From the NCBI GenBank assembly GCA_020634395.1, contig JACKBU010000016.1, forward strand, positions 1 through 64,000: a stretch of 64,000 nt of DNA, written 5' to 3'. The stretch comes from Ardenticatenaceae bacterium (GTDB lineage Bacteria > Chloroflexota > Anaerolineae > Promineifilales > Promineifilaceae). Below, piece after piece: positions 8,625 through 17,706 of the stretch. Position 1 is the first letter of the stretch; each line of letters opens with the position of its first letter. The notes under the pieces are model-generated. The model worked only from the letters and a program-made list of their open reading frames with translations, searched no databases and had not been told where the DNA came from. A program made the position numbers and the translations under genes.

Positions 8625-10583
8625 TTACTGTATTGACTTAAAGACGAAGGTGAAGCGGCCAATTTGCAAACGGTCGCCGCTTCTGAGGACTGCGTGAATA
8701 ATGTCACGGCCGTTCACCTGCAGGCCGTACTGAGCGGTAGTGGCAAAGAGGGCAAACTTCTTATCTTCCCAGCTAATCCGCGCGTGATGCGCCGCCACGG
8801 ACGGATCGCGCAAAATAATGTCACAGTCGGGCGCGCTGCCCAGCGTCGTCCGCGCTGCCAGACGATGCTCCAACCCGGCGTTCAGGTCCACCAAAAAGGC
8901 CAACGCTATCGTACCATCGTTTGGCGCTAAAATTTCGGTGCGGGGAAAATCGGCGGCACTGCTGGCTGCCGAGGGCGCTGTTTGCGTGTCCAGCGTGGGC
9001 AAATCTGCGGGCCAGCCTTCGCCCTGTAGACCTGGCGGCTGGAGAACCAACGGCCGTTCATCGTCCACTATGGTCGAGGCGGAAACCAGGGGCAGCGGAT
9101 CGGGCTGCTTCATCATGACAACGGCTTCGGACGGACGGCGGGCGCCGGTGCGGGCCACCGGCGCGGAGGCCACGGCCGTTGGCTGCCGCGAGGCAGCGGA
9201 TCGGCTCTTGACCAACCAGAAAACCGCCAGCCCACCCAATCCAAGCACGCCAGCAGCCAGCACACCCGCCAAAAGGCTGTTTTGGGCGATCTGGCAGGCC
9301 AGCGGACAGGCGTGGACAAAGACGGCCGTTTCGTACACGCCCACGTGCGGCGGATTGGCGGCGTCAACTATTTCGATCAGCAGCGTGTGGGTCTGGCCTG
9401 GCGCCAGATCGCTCGTATCCCAACTAAAGGTCCAGGGCGCGGTGCTGGCCGTGAAAACGGCCGTTTGCCCACCATCGACATAGTAGTTGACAGCGGTAAT
9501 CTCGTTCCGGGCCACCACATCGGGCTGCAAAGTGACCCGCCCGCGCACCCAATCCAGGTCTGGCAGGGCCGCCGGTTCCGGCACGAAAGCCGTCACGCCG
9601 CGCACGGCCGGGATGAGGGGAAAGCGGGCCATGAACTGAGCAGTCGAAACGGCCGTGCCTTGCGGCGTCTGCACCGTCAATTCCAGCGGATGCACGCCGC
9701 CGTCAGCCGGCAAATTGGCCGTGAACCGCAGGCTGTATACCTGCCGCAGCTGCCCGGTAACGGCCCTGAAAGCAGCCCGCAGCGCCTCTGCCGAGTCGGC
9801 GGGCACAAACGTGCCGCCGGTCTGCGCGGCCACTGTTGCCAGCGCCGTATGCGGCGACTCCGCGCCCAGCCCGATAGCAAACACAGGGACGCCAAGGCGT
9901 TGGGCTTCGGCGACGGCCGTTTCCGCGCCACGGTCCGCGCCGCCGGCGCTGAGCAAAATAACAGCCCGCCGCTTGTGGGCCGCCTGGCCGGCTGCCAGGC
10001 GCAGGCCTTTTTGCACCGCGTCCGCCCAGTCGGCATTGCCGGCGGCGGTCTGGGCATTCAGCAGATTGATCAAAGCGCCTTCGTCGTTGGTAAAGCCGAG
10101 ATCAGCCGCCGGATCCAGATCGAGATTTACGGGGCTGGAAAAGGGCAGCAGGGCCGATTCGTCGGTTTGCTCCAGCAGGTCGTAGAGGGCGGGAACGGCC
10201 GTTTTCACCTGATCCAGATACGGCTGCATGGCGGCGCTGGTGTCCAGCAGCAGCGCCACCGAAATGGGCTGCTCTGCCGCGGCGTAAGGCTCCATAATCA
10301 GGTCAGATACGGCATCGCCGGCGACACGTAGTTGAAAGGCATCGGGCGCTAAGCCGGCCAGCGGCGCACCGGATGGGCCGAAGGGTGTCACCGCGACGCG
10401 CATTGCCGGGTAGTCGGCGTCGGCAACCTGCGGTGTTTCGTCACCGTCCAGGGCCAGCCAATGCAGGGTCAATGGCCCCGCCGGCTGCTGACCGGCCACT
10501 GCCGGGGGCGCCGTTAGCCGCAGTCCAAGCAAACCGCCCAACAGCACTAAAGTGCGCCAAAAATTAAATCGAGACAGGTTCAT
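8625..10583 (-). CDS. vWA domain and FHA domain membrane protein
   Basis: 652 residues. A signal peptide (about 1-30) precedes an exported von Willebrand A domain (about 105-285) with the metal-ion site DTSAAM. Beta-sandwich-like sequence follows, then a membrane helix (about 432-455) and a cytosolic tail ending in an FHA domain (about 575-648; LGSAPDCDIILRDPS, AAHHARI, NGRDI). FHA domains bind phosphothreonine, so the tail can read the output of the neighbouring kinases while the vWA part binds something outside. Its ATG overlaps the upstream stop (ATGA), indicating translational coupling. Confidence 0.85.
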   Translation of the reverse strand: MNLSRFNFWRTLVLLGGLLGLRLTAPPAVAGQQPAGPLTLHWLALDGDETPQVADADYPAMRVAVTPFGPSGAPLAGLAPDAFQLRVAGDAVSDLIMEPYAAAEQPISVALLLDTSAAMQPYLDQVKTAVPALYDLLEQTDESALLPFSSPVNLDLDPAADLGFTNDEGALINLLNAQTAAGNADWADAVQKGLRLAAGQAAHKRRAVILLSAGGADRGAETAVAEAQRLGVPVFAIGLGAESPHTALATVAAQTGGTFVPADSAEALRAAFRAVTGQLRQVYSLRFTANLPADGGVHPLELTVQTPQGTAVSTAQFMARFPLIPAVRGVTAFVPEPAALPDLDWVRGRVTLQPDVVARNEITAVNYYVDGGQTAVFTASTAPWTFSWDTSDLAPGQTHTLLIEIVDAANPPHVGVYETAVFVHACPLACQIAQNSLLAGVLAAGVLGLGGLAVFWLVKSRSAASRQPTAVASAPVARTGARRPSEAVVMMKQPDPLPLVSASTIVDDERPLVLQPPGLQGEGWPADLPTLDTQTAPSAASSAADFPRTEILAPNDGTIALAFLVDLNAGLEHRLAARTTLGSAPDCDIILRDPSVAAHHARISWEDKKFALFATTAQYGLQVNGRDIIHAVLRSGDRLQIGRFTFVFKSIQ

Positions 10584-11644
10584 TGTTCCGGGGCGACAAT
10601 CATCATGTGGAAAACCGTGCGGCCCAGTTTAATTTGCATGGTATCCTGCAAAACGGCCGTTTCCACGCGCTGCCAACTATACCCAACCGCTTCTTTCAGG
10701 TAGACACCGTTGGTGCTCTGTAAATCATGCAGCATAAACTGGCCGTCATCCCAGACGACGGTGGCATGCACGGCCGAAACGGCACTATCCTCCAGAACGA
10801 TATCATTGGTGGGATGGCGGCCGATGTTGGTGCGGTTGAACAGACGGTACTGCGAACCAGCCAGCTCCCCATCACGAATGATTAACCAGGCCAGGATGGT
10901 GGGCTGGTCGGCCAATATCTCTGTTTTTTCGATGGGCAGGTCAACGGCCGTGTCGGGCAGTTGCATTTCGGTGGGCGGCACGGCCGTTTCGCCGGCAGGC
11001 GCTTTGCTCCGGGCGTCGGTGAGATTCCAATCGATCGGCGTTTGCGCCAGGGAGTCGGCCGTTGGCCTGGGGCGAGCAGATACCGGTGTCGGCTCCGCCT
11101 CATCGAGGATGGTGGCCAGGGCAGGACGCGGCGGCTCCTCGAAGGCCTGGAAGGTTTGCGGGGCAAACGGCGGCGGTCCAGCAGCGGCCGGCGAAGCGGT
11201 AACGACCGTGCGCCGCGGCCACACAATCGACAGCACGCCGCCGCCCAGAATTAAAAGCAGACCCAGCAGCGTCAACCATAAGCCCGGTTCATAGCTCACC
11301 GTCACCAGCGGATCAGCCTCCGATTGATAGTTGAACCAGCGCCAGAGCAGCACCAGCAGGCCCAAAGCTGCGGCGGCTGCCGTTACAAAGCCGGACGGCC
11401 GTTCCCAATCCCTTTTGATAAAGGCCAAGCCCGTCCCCAGCAGTGCAATGAGGGCCACAAGCGGCACACTGAACAGCGCCGTGTCGCCCGGCAGAGCGGC
11501 CACGCCTGTCGTTATGCCCCTGGCCAGCTCGTAACCAGAAAACTGGCCCAGCGGCTGGCCGCTGCACGAGACGGTGACCCAGGGCAGAAAAAAGAACAAC
11601 AAAACCAATACAGCGACCGGACCCGTGATAAATTTTCCACGCAT
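10580..11644 (-). CDS. Multi-pass membrane protein with C-terminal FHA domain
   Basis: 354 residues. ATG 11644 is supported by GGGAGGTGGAG directly upstream. The N-terminal part has about four hydrophobic segments (about 7-24, 54-75, 88-105, 120-145 in this numbering). A disordered cytosolic linker rich in Pro/Ala/Thr follows, then an FHA domain (about 268-345) with TNIGRHPTNDIVLED, SAVHATVVW and STNGVYL. It probably recruits phosphorylated partners to the membrane. The membrane part matches no family I recognise. It ends in an ATGA overlap with the vWA-FHA gene. Confidence 0.8.
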   Translation of the reverse strand: MRGKFITGPVAVLVLLFFFLPWVTVSCSGQPLGQFSGYELARGITTGVAALPGDTALFSVPLVALIALLGTGLAFIKRDWERPSGFVTAAAAALGLLVLLWRWFNYQSEADPLVTVSYEPGLWLTLLGLLLILGGGVLSIVWPRRTVVTASPAAAGPPPFAPQTFQAFEEPPRPALATILDEAEPTPVSARPRPTADSLAQTPIDWNLTDARSKAPAGETAVPPTEMQLPDTAVDLPIEKTEILADQPTILAWLIIRDGELAGSQYRLFNRTNIGRHPTNDIVLEDSAVSAVHATVVWDDGQFMLHDLQSTNGVYLKEAVGYSWQRVETAVLQDTMQIKLGRTVFHMMIVAPEQ

Positions 11645-11759
11645 CTCCACCTCCCAAAAATCGCCAGGAGACCTCATGAACGACGGCACATCTGCCGCCG
11701 GTAAAATGTTCAGAACCTGCACAGCCATCGCCGGTTATGGCAGTGGTCTGTGACCTATT

Positions 11760-12089
11760 TTAAGATGCCAGCACCTGAATGTGTGCAGCAGCGTCTTCTT
11801 CGGCGGCGGCATAGGCTTCGCCAAGCTGCCGCGTCACCAGGTGAGCGTCATCCAGCGCGGCTGCCAGGCGGCGCAAGGCAGGCAGCACGTCGTGGGCCAT
11901 TTCGGCGTAAAAGCGACCGGCGGCCTCTCCCAGCCAGCCATCTACCTGTAAATCGTCTGTCCGCTGCTGCAGCAACGCCAGCAGGCCATGAATCTCATCC
12001 GCCTGGGAGCGAAACTTCAGTCCCGCGTTCTGCAAGAGTTCGTAATCCACCTGCAGAACGATCGAGGAAGGGCGGTTGTTTAGCGACAT
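11760..12089 (-). CDS. WXG100 family (ESAT-6-like) protein
   Basis: 109 residues, all helical, with a central turn GWLGEAAGRFYAEM (W-x-G) between two predicted long helices, the hallmark of WXG100 proteins secreted by type VII systems. GAGAGG lies just upstream of the ATG. It is encoded 8 bases after the ubiquitin-like/FHA gene and two genes downstream of the EssC-like ATPase. It closely resembles the protein at 19911-20210 (shared pattern FYAEM/FFAEM, VLPALRRL/VVPAIHRL, LDDA). It is probably a substrate or structural partner of the EssC machine. Confidence 0.85.
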   Translation of the reverse strand: MSLNNRPSSIVLQVDYELLQNAGLKFRSQADEIHGLLALLQQRTDDLQVDGWLGEAAGRFYAEMAHDVLPALRRLAAALDDAHLVTRQLGEAYAAAEEDAAAHIQVLAS

Positions 12090-12097
12090 TCTGCCTC

Positions 12098-12712
12098 TCA
12101 GACCTGGTATTGAAACACTAGGACGATGCTGCTGCCGCCCAGGTGGATGCGGCTGCCGGGTTGTAACGGCCGTTTCCCCGTCACCGGCGCGCCATCCATA
12201 TACGTCGGGTTATGGGGCGAGAGACTTTCCAGGAAGTACTGCCCGTCGCGCTCGGTGATCTGGGCATGGCGGCGCGATACGCGGCGGCTGTTGGGCAGCG
12301 GCGACACGTCCACGGCCAGCATGCGATTGAGAGCCGGGTCGCTGTGCGGCCGGCCAATCACCGCCGGCTGCCAGTCGATGGGAAAAACCATGCCGGACTG
12401 TTCCTCGCGCAAAACGGCCGTGCGATTGCCGCTAATTACCAGACGACCGGGCGTGCGCGCCGCCTGCACCCAACCAAAAACCAGTTCATCATGGTCGGCT
12501 ACGCCCTGCTCTACCAGCGTCTGGTTGGGATCCAGCAGCCGGTTGCCCTCTTTGAGATATAAGGCATACGATTGGGCCGCGCTTTTTTCCAGGCCGTCAA
12601 ACTCGCGCACCACTTCGTCAACCAGGCCGCGTACCGGCAGCGTGCGCAGCACAGATGCCCGCTGGCCGGTTTCGTCAAACACGTCGATGGTCACTTCCAC
12701 GTAATCGTTCAT
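12098..12712 (-). CDS. Ubiquitin-like (YukD/EsaB-type) and FHA fusion protein
   Basis: 204 residues, cytosolic. Residues about 1-85 show the beta-grasp pattern of the small ubiquitin-like proteins of type VII loci (YukD/EsaB): LPVRGLVDEVVREF, then YALYLKEGNRLLDPNQTL and DELVFGWV. Residues about 115-204 form an FHA domain (VIGRPHSD, SRRVSRRHAQI, SPHNPTYMDG, GGSSIVLVF) with the conserved G-R, S and H positions. AAGGAAACC precedes the ATG. In Firmicutes the ubiquitin-like protein is separate and EssC carries its own FHA domains. Here EssC lacks FHA and the two modules are joined in this protein. Confidence 0.8.
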   Translation of the reverse strand: MNDYVEVTIDVFDETGQRASVLRTLPVRGLVDEVVREFDGLEKSAAQSYALYLKEGNRLLDPNQTLVEQGVADHDELVFGWVQAARTPGRLVISGNRTAVLREEQSGMVFPIDWQPAVIGRPHSDPALNRMLAVDVSPLPNSRRVSRRHAQITERDGQYFLESLSPHNPTYMDGAPVTGKRPLQPGSRIHLGGSSIVLVFQYQV

Positions 12713-12747
12713 GGTTTCCTTGGTAATTTTTAATGGGTGAATGGATG

Positions 12748-12805
12748 AATTGTTGAATGGTTAATGGAAGAAGGGGAGCATTGCGTTGTTAACCATTCAG
12801 CAATT
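12748..12805 (-). promoter_or_regulatory. Intercistronic stem-loop between essC and the FHA gene
   Basis: A 17-bp stem with one wobble pair (12748-12764 with 12789-12805) lies in the 115-base gap after essC and before the ubiquitin-like/FHA gene. It may protect the essC message or partly stop transcription and so change protein ratios. There is no clear T tract. Confidence 0.45.
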
Positions 12806-12827
12806 AAACAATTCAACCCTTAACCGG

Positions 12828-15800
12828 TTACTCGCCCTCTTCCGGCAAAGTGATCAGTTTCATTTCGACGGCCATGTTGAGCATGTCGACGTCGCTCAGC
12901 ATATCCAGCAGGGTATCGGACATGGCCCGCTTGGTTTTTAGCTCGTGGCGGACGAAGGCCATGTCGACGTTTTCGGGCACGGCCGTGCGCACGGCAGAGC
13001 GCTCCGGGCGCGCCGTGATGATGGGGCGCGCTTCCGACACGGCCGTCGCCGGGACGGCCGTGTCGCCATCCTTTGGCGGTGCTGCCGGCACGGCTTCTGC
13101 CGGGGCAGCCAGGCTGGACCACTGATTTTTCTGGCCGGGATAGCGGTCGCAGACGGCCGTTACCCAGTGGTCCAGAATGCTTTCGATTTTCTCGTCGTCG
13201 TCATAGGGCGTCGCGATTTGCAGCATGGTGGTGCGGCCGGAGCGCACGGCAAAACCCCGTCCCAAAGGCAGGTCGGCCTGGGCCAGACCACGGGGGACAC
13301 GGCCGTTCAACGCCTGCACGGTATCGGCTGTTTGCAGAGCCAGCCCAAAACGCGGCACCAAAAGCTGCTTGCGCAGCTCCTCCGGAGCGCGGGCAATGCC
13401 CGGCGAACCGGCAGCGACGAAATGTAGGCCGTCGGTGCCGTATTCGCGGGCCAGCGTGCCCAGCGCGGGCAAAATCTGGCGCTGCTGCACAGCATCTTCG
13501 CTAAAGCTGTCGTAGTTGTCGATGAGGACAAAAATCGGCCGTTTACGGCCGTCGGCGAAAGCCGCGCATTCCGCTTCCAGATTGGCCACAAAAGTTTCCA
13601 ACTGGTCGGCCCCGGCAAGTACGTCTACCACGTGCGGCAGTTCATCCAGCGTGCGCCGGCCGCCATACTTAAACATTTTTTGCTGGAAGTCGGCCAGGAC
13701 GATGAGCACTTCGTCGGGCGTATAGCTGTGGGCCAGAGATAACACCAGGCTGCGCACGGTGGTCGTTTTGCCGGAACTGGGCGGGCCAATGATCAGGCAG
13801 TGCGGCCCCTGCCCTGGCATGTCGAACAACCACGGCTCCAGGGTCAGGTCGTCGATGCCCAGGATGGGCTGGACGCGGCGGCGCACGGCCGGCGTGCGGA
13901 CCGGCGGCTCCGGCAGGATGCTTTTGAGCAGGACGCGGTTGGCCAGGGTGTTGATGGGGGACGGCCGTTTCTCCTTCGGAATGTCCCGGCCAAACTCCTG
14001 CATCGCCTGCACCAGAATCAACAACTTTTGCGTTTCGTCCAGGTCGCGCCCTTCGCCCGGCAGGCCAACGGGCAGCGCCGTCTGAAATTCCAGCGCTCGC
14101 CGGTCATGCTTGATGAAGCCGCGGCCGGGAATGTCGTCAATCGCCCGCGCGCCGCGCCCCACAATGCCCGAATATTCGGTGGGATCAGACAGCTTCAGGG
14201 CCATGCGCTCGGTGAAGAGGCTGTAGAGCTTGCCGCCTAACGATCCGGGCAGTTCGGCCGAGGCGACAAAGTGGATGCCGTAGGCGCGCGATTCGCGCAC
14301 CAGGCCAATCAATACCGGCATCAGGTTCTCAAAGCTTTCGCGAAATTCGGCGAAGTTGTCGATGGCGACGAGCATGGCCGGGATCGCGGCATCGGGATTG
14401 GCGAAGTTGTAACGGTACAGGTCGTCGGCCCCGGCGTCGCTGAGCACGGTCTTGCGCCGGTTGAGTTCCTGATCAAGTTTGCGCAGCAGGCGGGTCACCT
14501 TCTCCTCTTCGTCCGGGGTAATAATCTGGCCGACGTGGGGCAGATCGCGCAGCACGCTCATTTGCCGGCCGCCAAAATCCAGGATGTAGACGTGAAGTTC
14601 GGCCGGCGAATGGGTGGCTGCCAGCGAGGCCACCAGCGTGCGCAAAAAGGTCGTTTTGCCCCAGCCGGATGCGCCAAAGATGACGGCGTGGCCGCGCCGA
14701 AAATCGACAACCAGCGGCAGCTGTTCAGAGTTGTAGGGATTGTCGACCAGGCCGACGATGGCGCGCATGGCCCGTTCGGCCCAATCGATGCCCAACCAGG
14801 CGTTTTCGTCGTTCATCCACAGGGACACGGCCGTGTTCAGCGGCACGGGTGGCAGGCTGTCTTCGCCGGGAACGGCCGTGTCGCCGTTGCTTTCCGGCGG
14901 CGCGGGCGAAACGCCGGGCAGCTGCATCAACTTCAGGCCGGCCGGATTGATATAGGTGGCATCGATAGGCGTTTGCAGTGACATGCTGGTGGGCAGAAAG
15001 TCGGGCCAGGGGGTGCGCTGCGGCAGGGACTGCTCCTTGGCCAGGTCTTCCATCATGTCCACCATCATTTCAAACACTTTGGGCAGTTCTTCTACGCTCT
15101 CCTCAGCGGCCCGTTTCTGACGGCCGTGCCAGATGACGTTGGGCTTTTTCTTCTCTCGCCCGCCGCGATACTCCGAGCCGGTCCAGGCCACCTGGAGCAT
15201 CTCGATGTTTTCGTTGCCCACCTGGAGGTAGCCGCGTCCCGGAATGCCGGTGGGCAGATAGGCGGCGTCCGGACGGCGCAGCACTTCCGAACTTTCCTCG
15301 CGGGTCTCCACGCGCAGGGCGATGCGGAATTTAATGTTGGCGCGCATCTGGTCGGTGACACCGGTGGGGCGCTGCGCCGCCAGGATCAAGGTCACGCCCA
15401 GCGCCCGGCCCAGGCGGGTGATGGAGTTCAACTGCGCCTTGTACTCCGGATTCTCGGCGATCATTTCGGCAAATTCGTCGATGAAGACAAAAAGGTGGGG
15501 ATAAGGCGCGGTGTGGTACTCCTTGTCTTTGATGACCACGGCACGGCCGTAGGGCGGCACGTGCAACTTCTGCTGGCGGTAGTGGACGATGTGCTTGGAA
15601 TCAGTGGCCACGTTGATGGCCTGCCGCCGGTTCAGTTCGGCGGTGATGGCGGCAAACATGCGCTCCACAGCCGAGCCGCGCAGGTTGGTGACGATGTCTA
15701 CGCAGTGCGGCAGGGTGCGGAACGGTTCAAACGCCGCCCCGCCCTTAAAGTCCACCAGCACAAAATTGACGATAGTGGGATCGTAGTTTAGAGCCAGGCC

Positions 15801-17474
15801 CAAAATCATGGTCATGAGCAGTTCGGATTTACCGGAGCCGGTGCTGCCAGCGATGAGGCCGTGCACGCCGTCGGCGTCGGCGGAGAATTTGAGCCGCCGC
15901 ACGTCGCCGCCGGAGAGCATGCCCAGGGCCACTTTGAGCCAGTCGGCGTGATCTGGCTGCCTGTTGGTGCGCCAGTTTTCCAGGGTGAGCTGGCGCAGCT
16001 CTTCGGCGGTGGACACGCCCAGCATGTCCATCATCAGCACGCCATTGGGCAGGTCGGCGCCGTAGCTTTTGCGCACCTGCAGCGGTTCCAACTGGCGGGC
16101 CAGGCGTTCCAGCGCCTCCTGGTCATCGATGAAATCGGCCTGGCCAATATAGCGCGGCGTGTTAACGCCCACCTCGGCGTAGCGGAAGCCGATTCGGAAC
16201 GGCCGTGTCTGGTTCAAATCTGCCTCATCCTGAGCAACCGTCACCTCGATGATCGATCGGCAGCCACTGGGCACTTTGCCGATTTCCGGCGCCAGGAAGA
16301 GGATGGCAGCGCCCAAACGCGGGCCTTCCTGCAGCAGCAGCGAAATGCCGGGGTCCATTTCCAGGTCACGCAGGGCGGAGTCATCGGGCAAGTCGGCCAG
16401 CATATCAACAACGACGAGCAGGAATGGCAGGGTGACGTCCACGTTGTTATCGGGGTCTTGCAAGCGAAGCTGGCGCTCGTCGAGGACATTGCGCAGGTTT
16501 TTGAGGAAGGTGTAGACCTTGCTGCGTTCTTTGTCGCCTTCGCGATCACGGCCGTCTTCAAAACAAATTGTTTCGTTGGGTTTGCCGCCCTGGGCACGCT
16601 GGGTGTGGGGCAGCGAATTGACCCAGCGCCAGTTTTTGCGCGCTTCTACGGTGCCCAGTACTTGCAGCCGCGCATCTGTGGGGGATTGGAAAACCGTGTA
16701 GTGGGCCAGCACGGCGCGCACAAAGGCATAAACGGCCGTGGCATCCTGCCCGGTAATACCGATGGAGTGCCGGGGAATCAGCTCGGCTTCGTCGCCCGCC
16801 TCGTCAGGGGCCGGCTGGCGCAGGGGAATGGTAATAGGCACTTCCCCGACAAACTGCGAATCCTCGGCCAGGCGCATGGCGTCGCGCATTTGCGGGTCGT
16901 CGAAGCTGCCGCCCTGCGTTAACTGATAGACCACGGTGGAAGGCAGGCTGCCCAGCCCCAGGCGCACCTCGCCAAAATCGGCATCGCCGGTACGCCGTTC
17001 CCACAGACGGTTAGCCAGGTGGCCGTTTTCGTGGGAAACGGCCGTGTGGTGAAAACGGCTGCTGGCTTCGGCGGCAATAGCCAGGGCAACGGCCGGTTCC
17101 GGGTAATTGTGGCGGTAAAACCGACGCTGCATGTCGTGACTGACGCTCATCTCGCGGCGCAGTTCCAGGAGCTGCTCGGCATAGGCGGCTTCTTTGACGC
17201 CCTTGTTTTGGCTGCTTTGGTGCCGGCTATATAGCGCATAGGCCACCGAAGCCACCACCGACACGCCCATCGGCAAGATGAACAACAGGCTTCTTCCCTG
17301 GCCAAACATGGCAATCAGTACATACCCTACGATGGTGAGCAGCGGCAGTCCAATCTGAATGAGAGACTGATTGGGTTCCTGATCTTCACCCGGTGGTGGG
17401 GGAATCTCGACTGTTTCTTGAGGCAGCTCCGGCTGGATTCGTGGCGGGCGCTCGATGTACTTTGGTTCAGACAT
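12828..17474 (-). CDS. essC: EssC/EccC-like FtsK-SpoIIIE secretion ATPase, three ATPase domains
   Basis: 1548 residues. Two membrane helices (about 38-80) precede a soluble stalk and three FtsK/SpoIIIE-type domains. P-loops: GSTGSGKS (about 538-546), GASGWGKT (about 932-940) and GPPSSGKT (about 1228-1236). The first domain has a full Walker B, FVFIDEF. The second and third read VAIDNF and VLIDNY, without the catalytic acid. That matches EccC/EssC, where the first ATPase works and the others bind substrate or regulate. It should drive export of the WXG100 proteins. It lacks the N-terminal FHA pair of Firmicute EssC. AAGGAGGATCC precedes the ATG, and a good promoter lies at 17534-17563. Confidence 0.9.
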   Translation of the reverse strand: MSEPKYIERPPRIQPELPQETVEIPPPPGEDQEPNQSLIQIGLPLLTIVGYVLIAMFGQGRSLLFILPMGVSVVASVAYALYSRHQSSQNKGVKEAAYAEQLLELRREMSVSHDMQRRFYRHNYPEPAVALAIAAEASSRFHHTAVSHENGHLANRLWERRTGDADFGEVRLGLGSLPSTVVYQLTQGGSFDDPQMRDAMRLAEDSQFVGEVPITIPLRQPAPDEAGDEAELIPRHSIGITGQDATAVYAFVRAVLAHYTVFQSPTDARLQVLGTVEARKNWRWVNSLPHTQRAQGGKPNETICFEDGRDREGDKERSKVYTFLKNLRNVLDERQLRLQDPDNNVDVTLPFLLVVVDMLADLPDDSALRDLEMDPGISLLLQEGPRLGAAILFLAPEIGKVPSGCRSIIEVTVAQDEADLNQTRPFRIGFRYAEVGVNTPRYIGQADFIDDQEALERLARQLEPLQVRKSYGADLPNGVLMMDMLGVSTAEELRQLTLENWRTNRQPDHADWLKVALGMLSGGDVRRLKFSADADGVHGLIAGSTGSGKSELLMTMILGLALNYDPTIVNFVLVDFKGGAAFEPFRTLPHCVDIVTNLRGSAVERMFAAITAELNRRQAINVATDSKHIVHYRQQKLHVPPYGRAVVIKDKEYHTAPYPHLFVFIDEFAEMIAENPEYKAQLNSITRLGRALGVTLILAAQRPTGVTDQMRANIKFRIALRVETREESSEVLRRPDAAYLPTGIPGRGYLQVGNENIEMLQVAWTGSEYRGGREKKKPNVIWHGRQKRAAEESVEELPKVFEMMVDMMEDLAKEQSLPQRTPWPDFLPTSMSLQTPIDATYINPAGLKLMQLPGVSPAPPESNGDTAVPGEDSLPPVPLNTAVSLWMNDENAWLGIDWAERAMRAIVGLVDNPYNSEQLPLVVDFRRGHAVIFGASGWGKTTFLRTLVASLAATHSPAELHVYILDFGGRQMSVLRDLPHVGQIITPDEEEKVTRLLRKLDQELNRRKTVLSDAGADDLYRYNFANPDAAIPAMLVAIDNFAEFRESFENLMPVLIGLVRESRAYGIHFVASAELPGSLGGKLYSLFTERMALKLSDPTEYSGIVGRGARAIDDIPGRGFIKHDRRALEFQTALPVGLPGEGRDLDETQKLLILVQAMQEFGRDIPKEKRPSPINTLANRVLLKSILPEPPVRTPAVRRRVQPILGIDDLTLEPWLFDMPGQGPHCLIIGPPSSGKTTTVRSLVLSLAHSYTPDEVLIVLADFQQKMFKYGGRRTLDELPHVVDVLAGADQLETFVANLEAECAAFADGRKRPIFVLIDNYDSFSEDAVQQRQILPALGTLAREYGTDGLHFVAAGSPGIARAPEELRKQLLVPRFGLALQTADTVQALNGRVPRGLAQADLPLGRGFAVRSGRTTMLQIATPYDDDEKIESILDHWVTAVCDRYPGQKNQWSSLAAPAEAVPAAPPKDGDTAVPATAVSEARPIITARPERSAVRTAVPENVDMAFVRHELKTKRAMSDTLLDMLSDVDMLNMAVEMKLITLPEEGE

Positions 17475-17533
17475 GCACGGATCCTCCTTAAAATCGTGCC
17501 GCCACGCGAACGTGGCTAGGGAGAGACAAGCTC

Positions 17534-17563
17534 ATTGTAACCTTGCGTGGTTAGAATAATCAA
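17534..17563 (-). promoter_or_regulatory. Candidate sigma-70 promoter for the essC cluster
   Basis: On the minus strand TTGATT (17558-17563) and TACAAT (17534-17539) are separated by 18 bases. Predicted start is near 17527, giving a leader of about 50 bases before the essC ATG. Confidence 0.5.
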
Positions 17564-17604
17564 CAGTTAAAACGAGATCTTTCGTAATTTTCACCGGCAA
17601 AGAC

Positions 17605-17633
17605 TTGACAGCGCGTGCCAGGGAAAGTACCTT
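17605..17633 (+). promoter_or_regulatory. Candidate promoter for the pseudokinase gene
   Basis: A perfect TTGACA (17605-17610), a 17-base spacer and a weak TACCTT (17628-17633). It lies inside a longer open frame that begins at 17605, which supports the downstream TTG 17707 as the real start codon. Confidence 0.4.
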
Positions 17634-17706
17634 AAACACGAAGAACGGCCGTTATGCGGCCACTCCCAAACCCATAAACACGGGCAAACTGGCGGAGGAA
17701 AGTCCA

